Notes under the pieces: generated by a model | Told to the model about the DNA's origin: nothing | The model's input: the letters and a program-made list of their open reading frames with translations, nothing else | Databases searched by the model: none | Origin: Nymphaea colorata | Lineage: Eukaryota > Streptophyta > Magnoliopsida > Nymphaeales > Nymphaeaceae | DNA length: 64,000 nucleotides | Direction of reading: 5' to 3' | Assembly (NCBI RefSeq): GCF_008831285.2 | Contig: NC_045143.1 | Location: 14,223,151 to 14,287,150 of the forward strand | Program-made: the position numbers and the translations under genes | Shown here: positions 45,900-58,535 of the stretch, piece after piece | Layout of the letters: the number at the start of each line of letters is the position of its first letter | Numbering within the stretch: the first letter of the stretch is position 1

Positions 45900-47790
45900 T
45901 CGAATCAGGAAGAGGAGGGGGAAGAACAAGAAGAAAAGGGAGGAGGTTGCATATTCACTTGGTCAAGTATTTGGTTGCCTTTTTTTATTGTGTATCTTGA
46001 CACGAATGTAAATCATCTCACTCACACACACACTAAATAACTGACTACAGCCTTCTTCGCAGGTTATAATGTGTTTAAAATCTTACATGTGCCTCTAGCT
46101 TTTTTAGACAAGGGGACACGTTCTTAGACTGATAGGAAGTTCTCGGATTGTTGATGAAAGGATGGACATTTCCAGATAACATGCTCTTTGTGCGGTTTGT
46201 CACCATGGTTTCTTCGTTACTATTTTCTTAGTTTGCAAGGTGCAGTTCCATGCATCAAATTTTAGTAACGGCATTTATTACAAAGATGTTTACTTTGATC
46301 ACCTTATTTTTTGTTGTGCGATAGAATTCTTTCCTTCATTCATTACTCTATGGAGCCTCTTTTATCTTTGGTTCATTTACCAAATTCAGCCTTTTGGTAG
46401 CAATTGATCTATAACTCCCAGCATACTTTCATATTGGAATTGATCAATTTTTACACTATGTAACTTTAATGAAAGTACAAAAGAGTATAAAGTGTAGCAA
46501 TTGGGTGTGGCTCCAATAATGATATTTTTTACCTTTTTTGGAGCACGTAATTTCTACTAGCGATACAAAGTTGTCTTCAGCATTGCTTGAAACTTCACAT
46601 GGTTGGCCTTTGATCTTTGAGCAAGAGTAGGTCTCATTCAAGCATTTTCAAGGCACAATTGATGTCATCATAGGCTAGCACTGAAGGATGCACTATTACA
46701 TTAAACAAGTTATATTCTCCACAGTACTATTGGAGATAGAGGAAACATTCTGCTGCAACACAAACTGGTATGTGCTACTATTTCCCACCAGCAACCATCA
46801 GTCCGATTGGTTGGTTAGTTGGACTAGTCATTGCTTTGGTGACTAGTCCCTAGCGTTACAGTTGCCAAAGAGTACTTTTATTGCTAGTTGCCTAACTGGG
46901 GTGGCTAGTGAATGCCTATTCATTGATAGACTAGGGACTTTTAGCCCAACTGTAAAAATAGTGTTTGACATATGCTTCTTAATTGTATATATACAAATGT
47001 CGTCCATACATGTTCTTTATGTGACTAGTATATCTACCACTGTATGTATGAGATCCTCTGTTTGAAACCCATATCTTTAGGTTCTACAAATGGACGTATC
47101 GTCTTTGTAACGAAACTATATTGAAATCATGTGTTCTTTTCCACTATGTTCTTTGTAAGTTCATTTGCACTCTTTTCCTCCCTTTCCTTTTCTTTTTCTT
47201 TCCACCCCTCCCTTTCCTTCCCTTTCCTTCCATCCAAACAAAGCATTAGTGAATGCAAAGGTATATCTCCATATTTAATTGAATGTCCTTATAAGGTGGT
47301 TCGCACTACGCATATGTAAAGTTTCAGTAATGACCATTGTGCCAGAAAAGGTACATGTGTACATTTACTTGAACTTTGCATTGAACGGACACAACATATA
47401 CGCACTTAACCATCATGTTGCATGCATTCTTTCACGCAAAGGAAACAAGACAGTAAGGAAGAAGAAAAACAGGAGAAAGAGGTTCCTGCTAAAGGAAGGA
47501 AGAAGAGTGGAGATTACCAGTGAGGAAAGCTTGGCTTTGAAGCAGAAATGTTGGTAATGACAATAGAAGGAAAGGATAGTGAGTTCATAACGATGTCGCT
47601 ATGGTTTTTTGTTTGTATGCGTTAAATGACAAAGGCAATGGCTTCTGTAAGGCTTTTTCGATGTTTGGACATTCAAAGAAATCGAAGGAGCACTTCATGA
47701 GAAACTGATGGCGAAGGTGATGACTGAGCTTAAAAAGGAAGAAAATATAGACACAACAGGTAACAAGTGCATCCCAGTTCATGTGGTAGA
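45900..47790. other. Intergenic stretch, nothing recognised
   Basis: AT-rich, with a CT-rich patch at 47165-47235. The GACTAGTC/TAGTTGGACTAGTC words around 46815-46845 hint at a small inverted-repeat element, without clear ends. Confidence 0.4.
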
Positions 47791-47809
47791 TAATGTTACA
47801 GTGTAATGG

Positions 47810-48245
47810 GTTTGAGATAGTTTGTTTGAGATAATGAATGCATGAGATAATGACTTTAGAGGATAAGTTTATGCATCTCAGTTTATGTCATTATATTTTG
47901 TAACCATTCATCTCGTTATTGATCCATGGAATGAGAGAAAAACACATGTACAAAATAGGCGATAAATAAACAGAGACAAGATAATGCAATCACATAAAGA
48001 AAGGAATAGTTACGAAATAATGAGATAACAACAAGCCTACCACAAAGGCTGGGAATGCTAATGAGAGAAAGAGATAACAATTAGGTTACCACTAAATGAC
48101 GTAAATCAGGTTTGATCGACGGACTTTATGGTGAGATAATATTGAATGTTATTTGATGGAAGGTATTTATGTGTATACAAATAATTTGTGAGATAATGTT
48201 AAAATGTTATTTACTTTCTATCGACTTTATGCATTGCAGATGACA
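47810..48245. repeat. GAGATAATG/GAGATAACA-rich left edge of the island
   Basis: At least eight GAGATAA words in the plus orientation within about 400 bp, directly before the transposase-like frame. Similar sequence recurs at 50730-51120, 51830-51955 and 59026-59245. No terminal inverted repeat was matched to the right edge. Confidence 0.6.
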
Positions 48246-48246
48246 C

Positions 48247-50259
48247 GTGTATGAAATATCAACATCATCAGATAGCGATGAACAAGAGATTGAGTCCTAC
48301 AAGGAAATGAAGTATCTCAAAGAACGTGCTTCTTCTGTAGGAATGGAGTTTGAGGCCGTGGAAACTGGAGAACTTGGTCCTACCGTAGGATTAGATCTTC
48401 CTATTGTAGGATTGGAGTTCAATATGGAGGGCACAACATACAGTTTCTACAATTTTTATGCACTTAATCATGAGTTCAATGTAAGGAAGTGTAGGACGCA
48501 GAGAAACGCATAGGGCGTGGTTGTGCGAAGGTCATATGTTTGTTCGAAACAAGGACAAAAGAGATCAATAACATGTTTAACCAAACATAAGATAGATATA
48601 AGGTGTGGTTGTGCTGTCAATTTGGAGCTGGGAAGGTGTTCAAATGAAAAATATTGTATTCGTGCTCTAATGATTGAACATAACCATCCATTGGCACCTT
48701 CTCACATGAGCTGCATGTTGAGGTTGCATTGCAAATTGTCATTGTCGCATGCTGAAATGAGCGAGCAGACGGATGGTGAAGGTATACCACCAAGGAAGGC
48801 ATATGACTTATTTGTTAAAGTAGAAGGTGGTCATAAGAATGTCGTGTTCACATGCATGGATCATAGAAACCACTTAAGGAGAAAGAGGACATCATCGATG
48901 AAAGGAGGAGAAATTATGGCATTGGTCAAATTCATTCAGAAAAGATTAAGCAAAGACACAAGTTTCAACAGTGCCATTCAGATGGACGAGGATGGTTATG
49001 CTACAAATGTCTTCTGAGCATATTTGAGGTCTAGGTTGGATTATAGATGTTTCAATGATGTGCTTATTTTTTATGCAACTGTGAAGGTCAATACACACGA
49101 GTCGCCCTTTGCTCAATTGGTGGGGGTGAACCATCACTCCAAAAGCTGCATTTTTTGGTGGTATATTATGCTTTGATCAGACTACTAAAACATTTGATTG
49201 GTTGTTCAAGGTATTCACTGAGGTCATGAATGGGAAGCACCCCAAAGTTGTACTGACAGAGGGTAACAATGCAATAATAGTTGCAGCATCCCTCGCATGG
49301 CCAGAAGCACCACATCATTTGTGTTTGTGACATATATTCCAAAATGCAATTAAGAACATAGGGCATGTAATGAATAAGAAAACTGGCTTTAAGGAAAATT
49401 TTGCAAACTGTGTCATTGAGCGTGAAGATGGTGAGACGTTCGAATGTATGTTCACAAAAATGATTGAAGCATATAACCTACAAGAAAATATGCAGCTTCA
49501 AAAATTGTATAAGAACAAAGAAAAGTGGAAGTTGGCATATGGAAAACAATACTTCTAGCACACATGATAAACACACACAGAGTAGAGACCATGCGCGTAT
49601 CACTGAAATGGAGATTGTACTCTTGCTTATAAATATGTCGTTTCATGAAATGCTACGACAAATTTTTGGATACTCAGAGACTGTGAGCTGGAAGACGACA
49701 TCAAAGCATTTATTTATCGCCCTCAAAGTCTGGGTATGAATATCCTTGAGCGAGCAGCAACTGTGTACACCAACTGCATTTGAATGGTTTGAGGAAGAAG
49801 TCATTCAAGCGACTAACTATGACAGAATTATATGTACATCAATCAAGTTGCCATATATATCATGTGATTAAAAGGAGGAGAGATTCAACTAAGATCAATG
49901 ATGTGTTTATGTACTATGTCATGGAAATAGGTGATGGTAAATGCTCTTATAAGAAATTTGAATTTAAAGGTATTTTGTGTTGCCATGCTCTAAAGACTCT
50001 CGATCAAGAGAACATTCAGGAACTGCCAGAGAGATACATCTTAGGTAGATGGACCAAAAATTTAAAGATGGAGTTAAAGAAGATTTCTCCTGAAATTCCT
50101 TCATGTGATGGTCATAACTCTCGCTTCTTGTCCTGTTACCAGCATTTGTATACCACACTAATATATTGCAGACTTGACAACAAGAAACGACCAAGCTTAT
50201 TAATACATGATGCACTTGGCGAACGTAACTATAGAGAACGTTTCAAATCTATGTTGTGA
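48247..50259 (+). pseudogene. FAR1/FRS-like Mutator-superfamily (MULE) transposase, decayed
   Basis: Domains in order: FAR1 DNA-binding region (GLEFNMEGTTYSFYNFYALN at 48409, VRRSYVCSKQGQKRS at 48523, CGCAV, IEHNHPLAPSHM); MULE core (DYRCFNDVLIFYATVKVN, FAQLVGVNHHSK, then after a shift KTFDWLFKVFTEVMNGKHPK and HIFQNAIKNIGHV); SWIM finger ([20 protein letters not shown] at 49935, then [14 protein letters not shown]). In-frame stops at 48511, 49015 and 49330 and frameshifts near 49150 and 49800 inactivate it. Catalytic D sites read FYATV and LTEGN instead of FD.TY and TDQD, and the second SWIM Cys is Tyr. FAR1-type proteins descend from MULE transposases; decay and neighbours favour a transposon relic over a host FRS gene. 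Confidence 0.85.
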
Positions 50260-50639
50260 CAACAAGGTGGCAATGAAAAGCCAGCCCGAACCAGTAGGCC
50301 CAGACCCCTCAGAGAAAAAGAAGAGCCATGGTTCTGCTAATATGGTGTTCGATAGTGCTAGGGTGAAGGTTGTAAAATATGAGGGCACTAGTCTACCAGT
50401 CTTTGCTTTCAAGAGGAAGCCAAATAAGAGTTGTATAAGACAAATCAAGCAATCAAGCAAGAAAATCATCGTCAAAAAGTTGATTATGTTTCATATACAA
50501 GTGGTACAGTTGAGACATGCATGCCATCCAATGTATGAAAGATGTATATGATTGCGGCAGCTTTACGGAACTCCTGGTAAGTTTATTATATTAAACATGT
50601 TATGTATGTTTGAACTTTAAGCACAGTTTGATAATCAGT

Positions 50640-52300
50640 TTTGTTTAATTATTATAGTGTCACATGGATTCAGTTTGTCAATCCCAATCATATCCAGCTC
50701 TCTCAATGTATCATACAGTAAATAATTTTGTAACAACCTTTGTAACAAAGATGAAATAATGCAATAACTATACACAAACCTGGTGCATGAAAAGATACGA
50801 CAAGGCACACGATGCCAAAAATAACAACCACTATACCATAATGATAAAATGCGATAACGACTGTAATGAATATGAGAGATGATATAACAATGCATCTGCC
50901 AAGAAAATGATAAGAGAACAAAGATGAATTAATTTGATAATAACAGAAAGGGTCGTGCGAATGAAATAACAACAAAAGGTGATAAGTAAATGGCACCAAA
51001 AATGCAAAAAATTAATGTAACAAAACAATGAGATAACAACGAGTATACAATAATGATAAAAGGAGATAATGACTGGAATGACTGGAACTAATACAAGAGA
51101 ATGAGATAACAATGAGCCTACTATCCTAGTTTGTTATCTGAGAGGGAACAACATGTGATACGTACTATTGGCTGCTATTTCTGACACTCATTCGACTGCA
51201 TTTAATTAAGCCATCAATTGTTGCAGCTTTATTAAATGAACATAGTCGATAACACACAACACACAACATCCAAACAACATTTGTATGCACAGGGGCAGAG
51301 CCAGGTTTTTTTTTAGGGGCAGGCCGAACAGTCCAAACTCTGGATCCAGGTAGGGCCAAACTGAATTTGAATCCAAACAATACATGGCGCTACTAAAAAT
51401 TTTTAATTATTTCAATGTAATTTTTTGTTTCAATTGGCTGGGGTGGGGCGATGGCCCTCCCCCTCCCTCCACCCCTGTGTATGTGAATGGCAAGTCTTTG
51501 TGAAATAACTCCGATGAGAAGAAAAAAAAAGGCGTTAAGAGACCCTCCTGGCCCAACCCTAGACACTCTAAGATCCTTTTTCAAACCTGCTCCCATCTCG
51601 AGTCAAGAGATAGATAAATAGACACATCCCATTGCACTGATCGGGGGGCGCTCGTAGTGACTGAGGGGGTCGGAGACCAAGAAGTGAGTTATTTATACCA
51701 CTGTGATATGCACTGTCGTATGCTGACGCAAATAATATGGACTATATTCATCAATACTTGGACACAGTGTGGACTGTGACATACATATCGCAACTGTAGT
51801 ATTCATTTTAAGATAAAACAATGTTTCCTAAGAGACAAATTAATGCAATAGCGACAGGAAGGATGGAGATAACAACGGAAGGCGATAGTAAATGGACACC
51901 AAATATGCGATAAAATTAACACAATGAAATAGACAATGATATAACAACGAAAACACTTTTTTACTGCTTATTAGTTGCTTCTCTCACATGCATTCGGCTA
52001 AGAGGGAACAACACGTGATATGTACTATCGCCTACTATTTCTGATACCCATTCAGTTACATTTAATAAAGCTGACAATTGTCGCAACTGCATTTAATGTA
52101 TGCAGTCGATAATGCACAACACACAATATCCAAGTAACATTCTTCTGCACTATCATATGTTCATCAACAACACAAAAAATGGAAACCTACCACTACGATG
52201 TGTACTGTCGAATGAGGGTGCATTAAATGTGTCATGGCAAGAACAATTTGGCCCATATTCATAAATACGTGAGAGGCAATGGGTAATATCCGTTTTCAGA
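50640..52300. repeat. Non-coding internal block of the island, with direct duplications
   Basis: GAGGGAACAACA(T/C)GTGATA and the 150 bp after it occur at 51142 and again at 52002, about 75-80% alike. A TGCACTGTCGTATG-type segment recurs at 51710 and 52203. GATAAC/GATAATG words fill 50730-51120 and 51830-51955. One copy carries a hAT-like MITE. No protein was recognised. Confidence 0.65.
51290..51477. mobile_element. hAT-like MITE, CAGGGGCAGAG ends
   Basis: Starts CAGGGGCAGAGCCAGG. The right end on the other strand reads CAGGGGTGGAGGGAGG. The flanking 8-mers TGTATGCA and TGTATGTG match at six positions. The duplicated copy near 52145-52160 lacks the insert and acts as an empty site. CAGGGGCGGAGCC termini are typical of plant hAT elements. 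Confidence 0.75.
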
Positions 52301-52459
52301 AGTTGATGGCAATGAAGAAGGAGAAACATAATTTGTTCAATAATGATATACATAGGATTGTTCATGAGCTCAGCCCAAAGGAATGGATTCGCAATATCGT
52401 AAGTACTATCTCATTAACGGTAGCGTTAGGGAATATGATAGGTGTATCATTTGTATAGT

Positions 52460-53138
52460 TTGTCTTCTCCTCATAGGTTTTCCAGATGCAATGGAGTTAA
52501 TGCAACAAAGATTTGCGAATAGAAAGAGCTACATTCTCAATCCTACTGTCACGGTAGTTTAGTTTTTTTAAAATAGATTTATAGCTTGCTTGACCTATGA
52601 TATTCTTTATGTTCTTCAATCATGTTGTACAACGTGCAGTTCGCCAAAAACCCTTCGGTTGTGGTTTTATGCATGCTAAAAGCATGCTTCTAGACTTTTT
52701 GCTGAACTCATCGAAGTGGTTCTGCTTCCAATTTTGTGGGAAGAGTGCCATCATTTGGTATTATATGTTCTCAACATGCAGAAGAAAGCTTGTTTATGCT
52801 ACAAGTCAATGCAAATGCATGGACCAGTACTGCATGATTTGTGGTTCATGAAATAATTTTTAAAGAGTCAATGCAAAATGAACATGCTTCAGTGGCGTTT
52901 TTTTCATAAGAAGGAAGTTCCCTACCACAACAGCTGTTATGATTGCGGTGTTTTCATCATCAAATACACAGAAGCAATTTACAATGACCGCGAACCTGCT
53001 TTCTCACAAGATAGTATACCATGTATCAAAAAACAACTACATGATGACTTGGTGGACTTTGTTAAATCACGGGCCACACTAAGAAGGCCAAAGCAGATGA
53101 AGAAGAAGAAAATAGAAACAGATTGTGATAATAAATGA
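52460..53138 (+). pseudogene. C48 (Ulp1/SUMO-protease-like) peptidase remnant
   Basis: The clearest part (52878-53138) reads VPYHNSCYDCGVFIIKYTEA, the C-terminal end of C48 peptidases where P.Q...DCGVF carries the nucleophilic Cys. It is followed by FSQDSIPCIKKQL and a basic tail. An upstream piece (ELMQQRFANRKSYILNPTVT, 52492) fits the region before the catalytic His, but the W-H pair is not found in an open frame. Plant MULEs often carry such domains. Its position after the transposase suggests one element. Confidence 0.65.
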
Positions 53139-53149
53139 TAGGATTGTTG

Positions 53150-56100
53150 TACGAGAGAAATTCGTGCGATAATGCAACTACGCGTTTTATTTTACGATAC
53201 ACTCAAATAAAATCATGTTTATAAGCACGCGATAAGCACTCGGAAAAATTAAATGCAACGACAATGGATGGACTAGTTTTACAATAAAAATGTGTTTACT
53301 CAGTGGATGCAAAAAGCACTCGAAAAAATTTAATGCGACAATGGCACTGGTATGGACTTATTTTAGGATTAAAAGGCACTTATTAAAAGTCGATAAGCAC
53401 TCGGACGAAAAAAAATTGTGATAATGCAACCACAAGATTTGTTATATAATACATTCGACTAAAATCATGTTTATACAGATGCGAGGAGCACTCAAAAAAA
53501 TTAAATGCAACAATGACATTGTATAGATTGGTTTTACGATAAAAAGGCGCTTACTAAGAGGACACGATAAGCACTGGAAAAAATTAAATGCGACAACAAC
53601 AATGGCATGAACTTGCTTTACGATAAAAAAGTTTTTGCTAAGAGGCGATAAGCACAAAGACGAGACAACTTGTGACAATGCAACTGCAGGATTTGTTATA
53701 TGATACACTCAACTAAAATTGTGCATATAAAGACACAATAAGCATTGGAAATATTTGGACACTGTATAGACTGCTTGATAAGGCTTTTTCTAAGAGGCGA
53801 TAAGCAAATCAGAAATACTTGGATAAAATTGTGTTTATAAGGACACGATAAGCACTCGGAAATACTTGGACATTGTATGGACTGCGTGATAAAGCTTTTC
53901 TTACATGCGATAAGTAAAATCATTTTATGAGGATGTGAAAAGCACTCAAAAATTTTAAATGCAACCACGACAATAGTATAGATTTATTTTATGATAAAAA
54001 GGCTTTTACTAAGAGGTCATAAGCACTCAGACAAGACAAATTATGATAACACAACTGTAGGATTCATTATACGATACAGTCAACTAAAATCATGTTTATA
54101 AGGACGCGATAAGTACTCAAAAAAATTAAATACGACAATCACAATAGATGGACAAATTTACAATAAAAAGTAATAATAAGAGCACGTGATAAGCACTCAA
54201 AAAAATTTAATACAACAATGACAATGGTTGGAGTTGTTTTATGACAAAAAGGTATTTATTAAGAGGCGATAAGCACTTAGACAAAACAAATTGTGATAAT
54301 GCAACTACAACATTCGTTAGATGATACACTCAAGTAAAATCATGTTTATAAGGATGTGATAAACAATCGAAAAAATTAAATACGACAACGACAATGGTAT
54401 GGACTTGTTTTATAATAAAAAGGCTTTTACTAAGAGGTGATAAGAAGCCGGACGAAACAAATTAAGATAACGCAACTGCAGAATTCGTTATACATACACT
54501 AAACTAAAATGGTATTTATATAGACACGATAAGCACTTAAAAAAAATTAAATGCGACAATGACATTATATAGACTGGTTTTACGAAAAAAAGGTGCTTAC
54601 TAAGAGGACATGATAAGCACTCGAAAAAATTAAATGCGACAACAACAATGGTATGAACTTGTTTTAAGATAAAAAGACTTTTACTAATAGGTGATAAGCA
54701 CTTGGATGAGACAAATTGTGACAAACAGGATTCGTTATATGATACATTCAACTAAAATCGTGCATATAAAGACACAATAGGCATTGGAAATATTTGGACA
54801 CTGTATAGACTGCATGATAAGGCTTTTTCTAAGAGGTGATAAGCAAATAGGAAATACTTGGATAAAATCGTGTTTAAAAGGACACGATAAGCACTCGAGA
54901 ATACTTGGAAATTTTATGGACTGCGTGATTAGGCTTTTCTTGAGAGGTAATAAGTAAAATCGTGTTTATAAGGACATGATGAGCACTCGAAAAATTTAAA
55001 TGTGACCACGACAATAGTATGAATTTGTTTTATCATAAAACGGCTTTACTAAGAGGTCATAAGCACTCGGACAAGACAAATTACGATAACACAACTTTAG
55101 GATTCATTATGCGATACACTCAATTAAAATCGTGTTTATAAGGACGCGATAAGTACTTGAAAATATTAAAAACGACAACGAAAATAGATGGACAAGTTTT
55201 ATGATCAAAAGTGATACTAAGAGGATGCAATAAAAACTCGAAAAAAGTTAATGCAACAATGACATTGGTATAGACTTGTTTTATGACAAAAAACTGCTTA
55301 TTAAGAGGCGATAAGCACTTAGACAAAATAAATTATGATAACGCAACTACAAGATTCGTTATACGATACACTCAAGTAAAATCGTGTTTATAAGGATGCG
55401 ATTAGCACTTGAAAAAATTAAATTCGACAATGACAATGGTGTGGACTTGTTTTATGATAAAAAGGCTTTTACTAAGAGGTGATAAGTAGTCAGATGAAAC
55501 AAATTGCGATAATGCAACTGCAGAATTCGTTATACAATACACTCAACTAAAGTGGTATTTATATGTTCATGATAAGCACTTAAAAAATTAAATGCGACAA
55601 CGACAATGGATGAACCAATTTTACAATAAAAAGGCGCTTACTAAGAGAATGCGATAAGCACTTGAAAAAATTTAATGTAACAACAACACTAATATGGACT
55701 TGTTTTATGATAAAAAGGCACTTACTAAAAGTTGATAAGCACTCAGATGAAATGAATTAGGATAATGCAACTACAGAATTCATTATACGATATGCTCGAC
55801 TAAAATTGTGTTTATAAGGTTGCGATAAGCACTCAAAAAAATTAAATACGGCAACGACACTGGTATGGAATTGTTTAATAATAAAAAGGCGCTTACTAGG
55901 AGGCAATAAGCACTCAGATAAAACAAATTGTAATGCTGCAAATGCAAGATTCATTATACAAGACACTCAAATAAAATTGTGTTTGCAAGGATGCAACAAA
56001 CAATCATAAAAATTAAATGTGACAATGACATTGTATGGATTGGTTTTACGATAAAAAGACGCTTACTAAGAGGATGTAATAAGCACTCGGACAACACAAA

Positions 56101-56230
56101 TTGCTATAACTCAACTAAAAGATTCGTGTTTACAAGGACACTATAAGCTGTTAGACAAACCAAATTGTGATAATAAAATAACAACACGTTTTATGTAAGA
56201 ATGAAAAATTATTAACTTCTTATCGATCAT
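53150..56230. repeat. 3.1-kb degenerate tandem array with 1.04-kb higher-order period
   Basis: Words such as GATAAGCACTCG, AAAATTAAATGCGACAA, GATAAAAAGGC.CTTACTAAGAGG and GCAACTGCAGGATTCGTTAT recur throughout. Taking the GCAAC anchor, copies lie near 53426, 53680, 54051, 54301, 54472, 54721, 55091, 55343, 55514, 55767, 55938 and 56111. Spacings are 254, 371, 250, 171, then 250, 370, 252, 171, then 253, 171, 173. A four-step pattern of about 1045 bp therefore repeats twice, with a partial third. Minus-strand open frames here are repeat artefacts. Confidence 0.85.
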
Positions 56231-56486
56231 TCTTATGAACAAAAGAATATTGTTTGTAATCAATCAATAAAATAGGATTTAGAAAGAAAATATTATTCTC
56301 GATCATGATGTGACAAGAACTTCTTCAACTCAGAAATTTCTCGAGTCAAATCGGCAACATGATCGATTAGCAAGTTTATTGCTATGACCAAACTCTCTTC
56401 CGCTGGGTGGTTAGGATGCTGGTTGCAGCCTCCACATGGTCCTAACATATTTTGCTTCTAATCTCCTTGCCCATATGATCTTAATG

Positions 56487-57700
56487 TCATTTTCTGTAGA
56501 TCTCCCTTTGAGCAGTATCCTCCACTAGAGATGATGATGATGCTGCAGTTGCGGATGGTGATCCAAGTTGGGAAACTTCACCACCACGATGCGAGTTATG
56601 GAGCTCTTTTTGAAACAAAAGTTGCCAATCAACTCCAGCCCTAAAAGCACTCTTGTTCCTTAATCTCTTGTAGGGATGAGGTGGCAAGAGGACTCAGCTT
56701 TCGTGCTGCATTTCTATTTCATTCATGCTGAACAACCATAGGTCTCTACAAGACAACTGGCTAGCTTTCTCGATAATCCAATCATTGGTGTCAACACCAA
56801 TGTATGGTCCAAAGAACACCTACAAATAAAAATGGAATAATCATCAATACACAAGTATTGCAGCATCAGTATGAAACACTATTTGCTATACATACATGAG
56901 TTATCTGCAGATTCGATATGATCAACCTAGATGACTTTGCATCATTGTAATCTCTGAGATTGATACCTCTCCATTGTGCATGTAATGTATGAGCATTTGA
57001 AAATGGACACTCGATAGTGGGTCTAGTAGAAGGTATGTGCTCCCACAACCAAAACTATCGACAAAACATTGATACAAACATTACAAGATGATAGATAATC
57101 ATCTAAAACAAATAAATGTGCATGATGAAGATACTATCTATACCTATAGTAACAACTAGCATCCTTCAACAGATGCAACCCCGTCCTTAATTCATTCCAA
57201 CTGGCTATACAAATGCGCTAGCACAACTGCCCCCATGCATAGCTGTGCATGTTGTCCACATCTTCCAAAAAATTAGACATACCACTAGCTTATTCTTGAG
57301 TCAGAATTGTTAGTAAATGGACACAAGCATAGTAAGTATACAAAAAAGGACCTCAATGCTTAGTTCGCTTCTTGTGAAGGTGCATCATGCTGTACATGCT
57401 GCCATTTATTCTGTAGCTCTGAAACAACTAATGACATTGACTTTTCCCCAATGGCCACAACTTTCTTAAACTCCAAATCTGTCAACCCTAGAATTCGTAG
57501 CTCTTCCCTATCAAGTTGTAGCTGGACGTTTTGACCATAGGTTTTTTGTGACATCTCCAATCAAATAGCCTAGCAACATCTTCTAAGGTGATCGTTATTT
57601 CGAATCTGTCAAACACAAATGTGTTTGTCAAAGAATTCCACTTCTATGCCAGGGCATACAGGGACCCCCATTGGAGTTCCATTGCACCACAGGAAAGTAG
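56487..57700 (-). pseudogene. Plant mobile domain (PMD, MAIN-like) remnant
   Basis: The minus-strand pieces, high to low, are: TNTFVFDRFEITITLEDVAR (57620-57560), the classic PMD start in which a hydrophobic pair precedes E(I/M)T(I/V)TLEDVA; a shifted piece LTDLEFKKVVAIGEKSMSLV (57480-57420); WEHIPSTRPTIECPF (near 57040) matching the WERIP..RP block; and, after an intron-like acceptor, VFFGPYIGVDTNDWIIEKAS with PHPYKRLRNKSAFRAGVDWQ (56820-56600). Stops and shifts break it. PMD proteins act in plant silencing and also ride inside transposons. It lies opposite to the transposase in the island. Confidence 0.65.
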
Positions 57701-57883
57701 CTCTAAGAATTGTATTCTCACCAATGTATGCTTTTGGAAGTTCGACAGAACTTCATACCAATCAAAAAACTAAACGTATTGGCAGTGGCCATATTTCTAC
57801 AACAAAAATGTAGTGTCGAAGACATTATCCTGTACATAAACTTTTTAAAATTACAAATACCTGAATAAACGACATAGATTAAA

Positions 57884-58535
57884 TCACCTCCTTTTCTTCC
57901 CAACTATCTCCCCCACCTCTACATCCAAATTAGGTTTTCTCCACCTAGACCCTCTAATTTTTACTGGAGGTACAGTCCGCATATCTAACGCTAATACCTC
58001 TGCCCATGTATTCTCTGCGTCTGGGACTCGCTCCCCTTCCACCACCTCTGCATGCTGAAATCCAATTTCCCATCCTTTCTCTGTCTTGGTAGCTTGTCCC
58101 TTCATTTCCGCCACCTCCTTCTGTTCAAGCCCCTTCTCCTTTGCATTGTTCGTCTCCTCGGATTGTACCCTCCTTTCAGCCACCTCGTCCTCCTCAAGTT
58201 CCTTCTCCCTTGCATTGTCTAACTCCATGGCCTGTCCCTTCATTCCTGTGGCATCTCCCTTGATTTCTGCCACCACCTCCTCCTCAAGCCCCTTTTCCCC
58301 GGCCTGTACCCTTGTTTCTGCCATCTCCTCCTCCTCAAATTCCTCCTCTCATGCATTGTCTGATTCCATGGTCTGTCTCTTTGTCATTGTGGCATTTCCC
58401 TTCAATTCTGCCACCTCCTCCTCTTCCTTTTCTTTCACACCTTCCTTCTCCTTCTCCAAGACATGCTCCACCTCATGTGACATATGCTCTGCTGTCGTAT
58501 TCTTTGGTAACGACTGGAGTAAACATCATTGATCT
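57884..58535 (-). pseudogene. Acidic repeat ORF upstream of the PMD remnant
   Basis: An open frame rich in E/K repeats a unit of about 20-27 residues with the pattern EKGLEEEVVAEIKG or EKELEEDEVAERRV, four to five times, then ends in a basic GKKRR tail. One TGA (near 58353) splits it from an upstream continuation (VLEKEKEGVKEKEEEEVAEL). It would be helical or coiled coil and lies just 5' of the PMD pieces on the same strand, so it may be its N-terminal extension. No specific function was recognised. Confidence 0.5.

Noticed and set aside
53442-55966. Series of similar minus-strand open frames (LSPLSKxxFI-type) that looked like a small gene family
   Set aside because: They are the same satellite unit read repeatedly; spacing follows the higher-order repeat.
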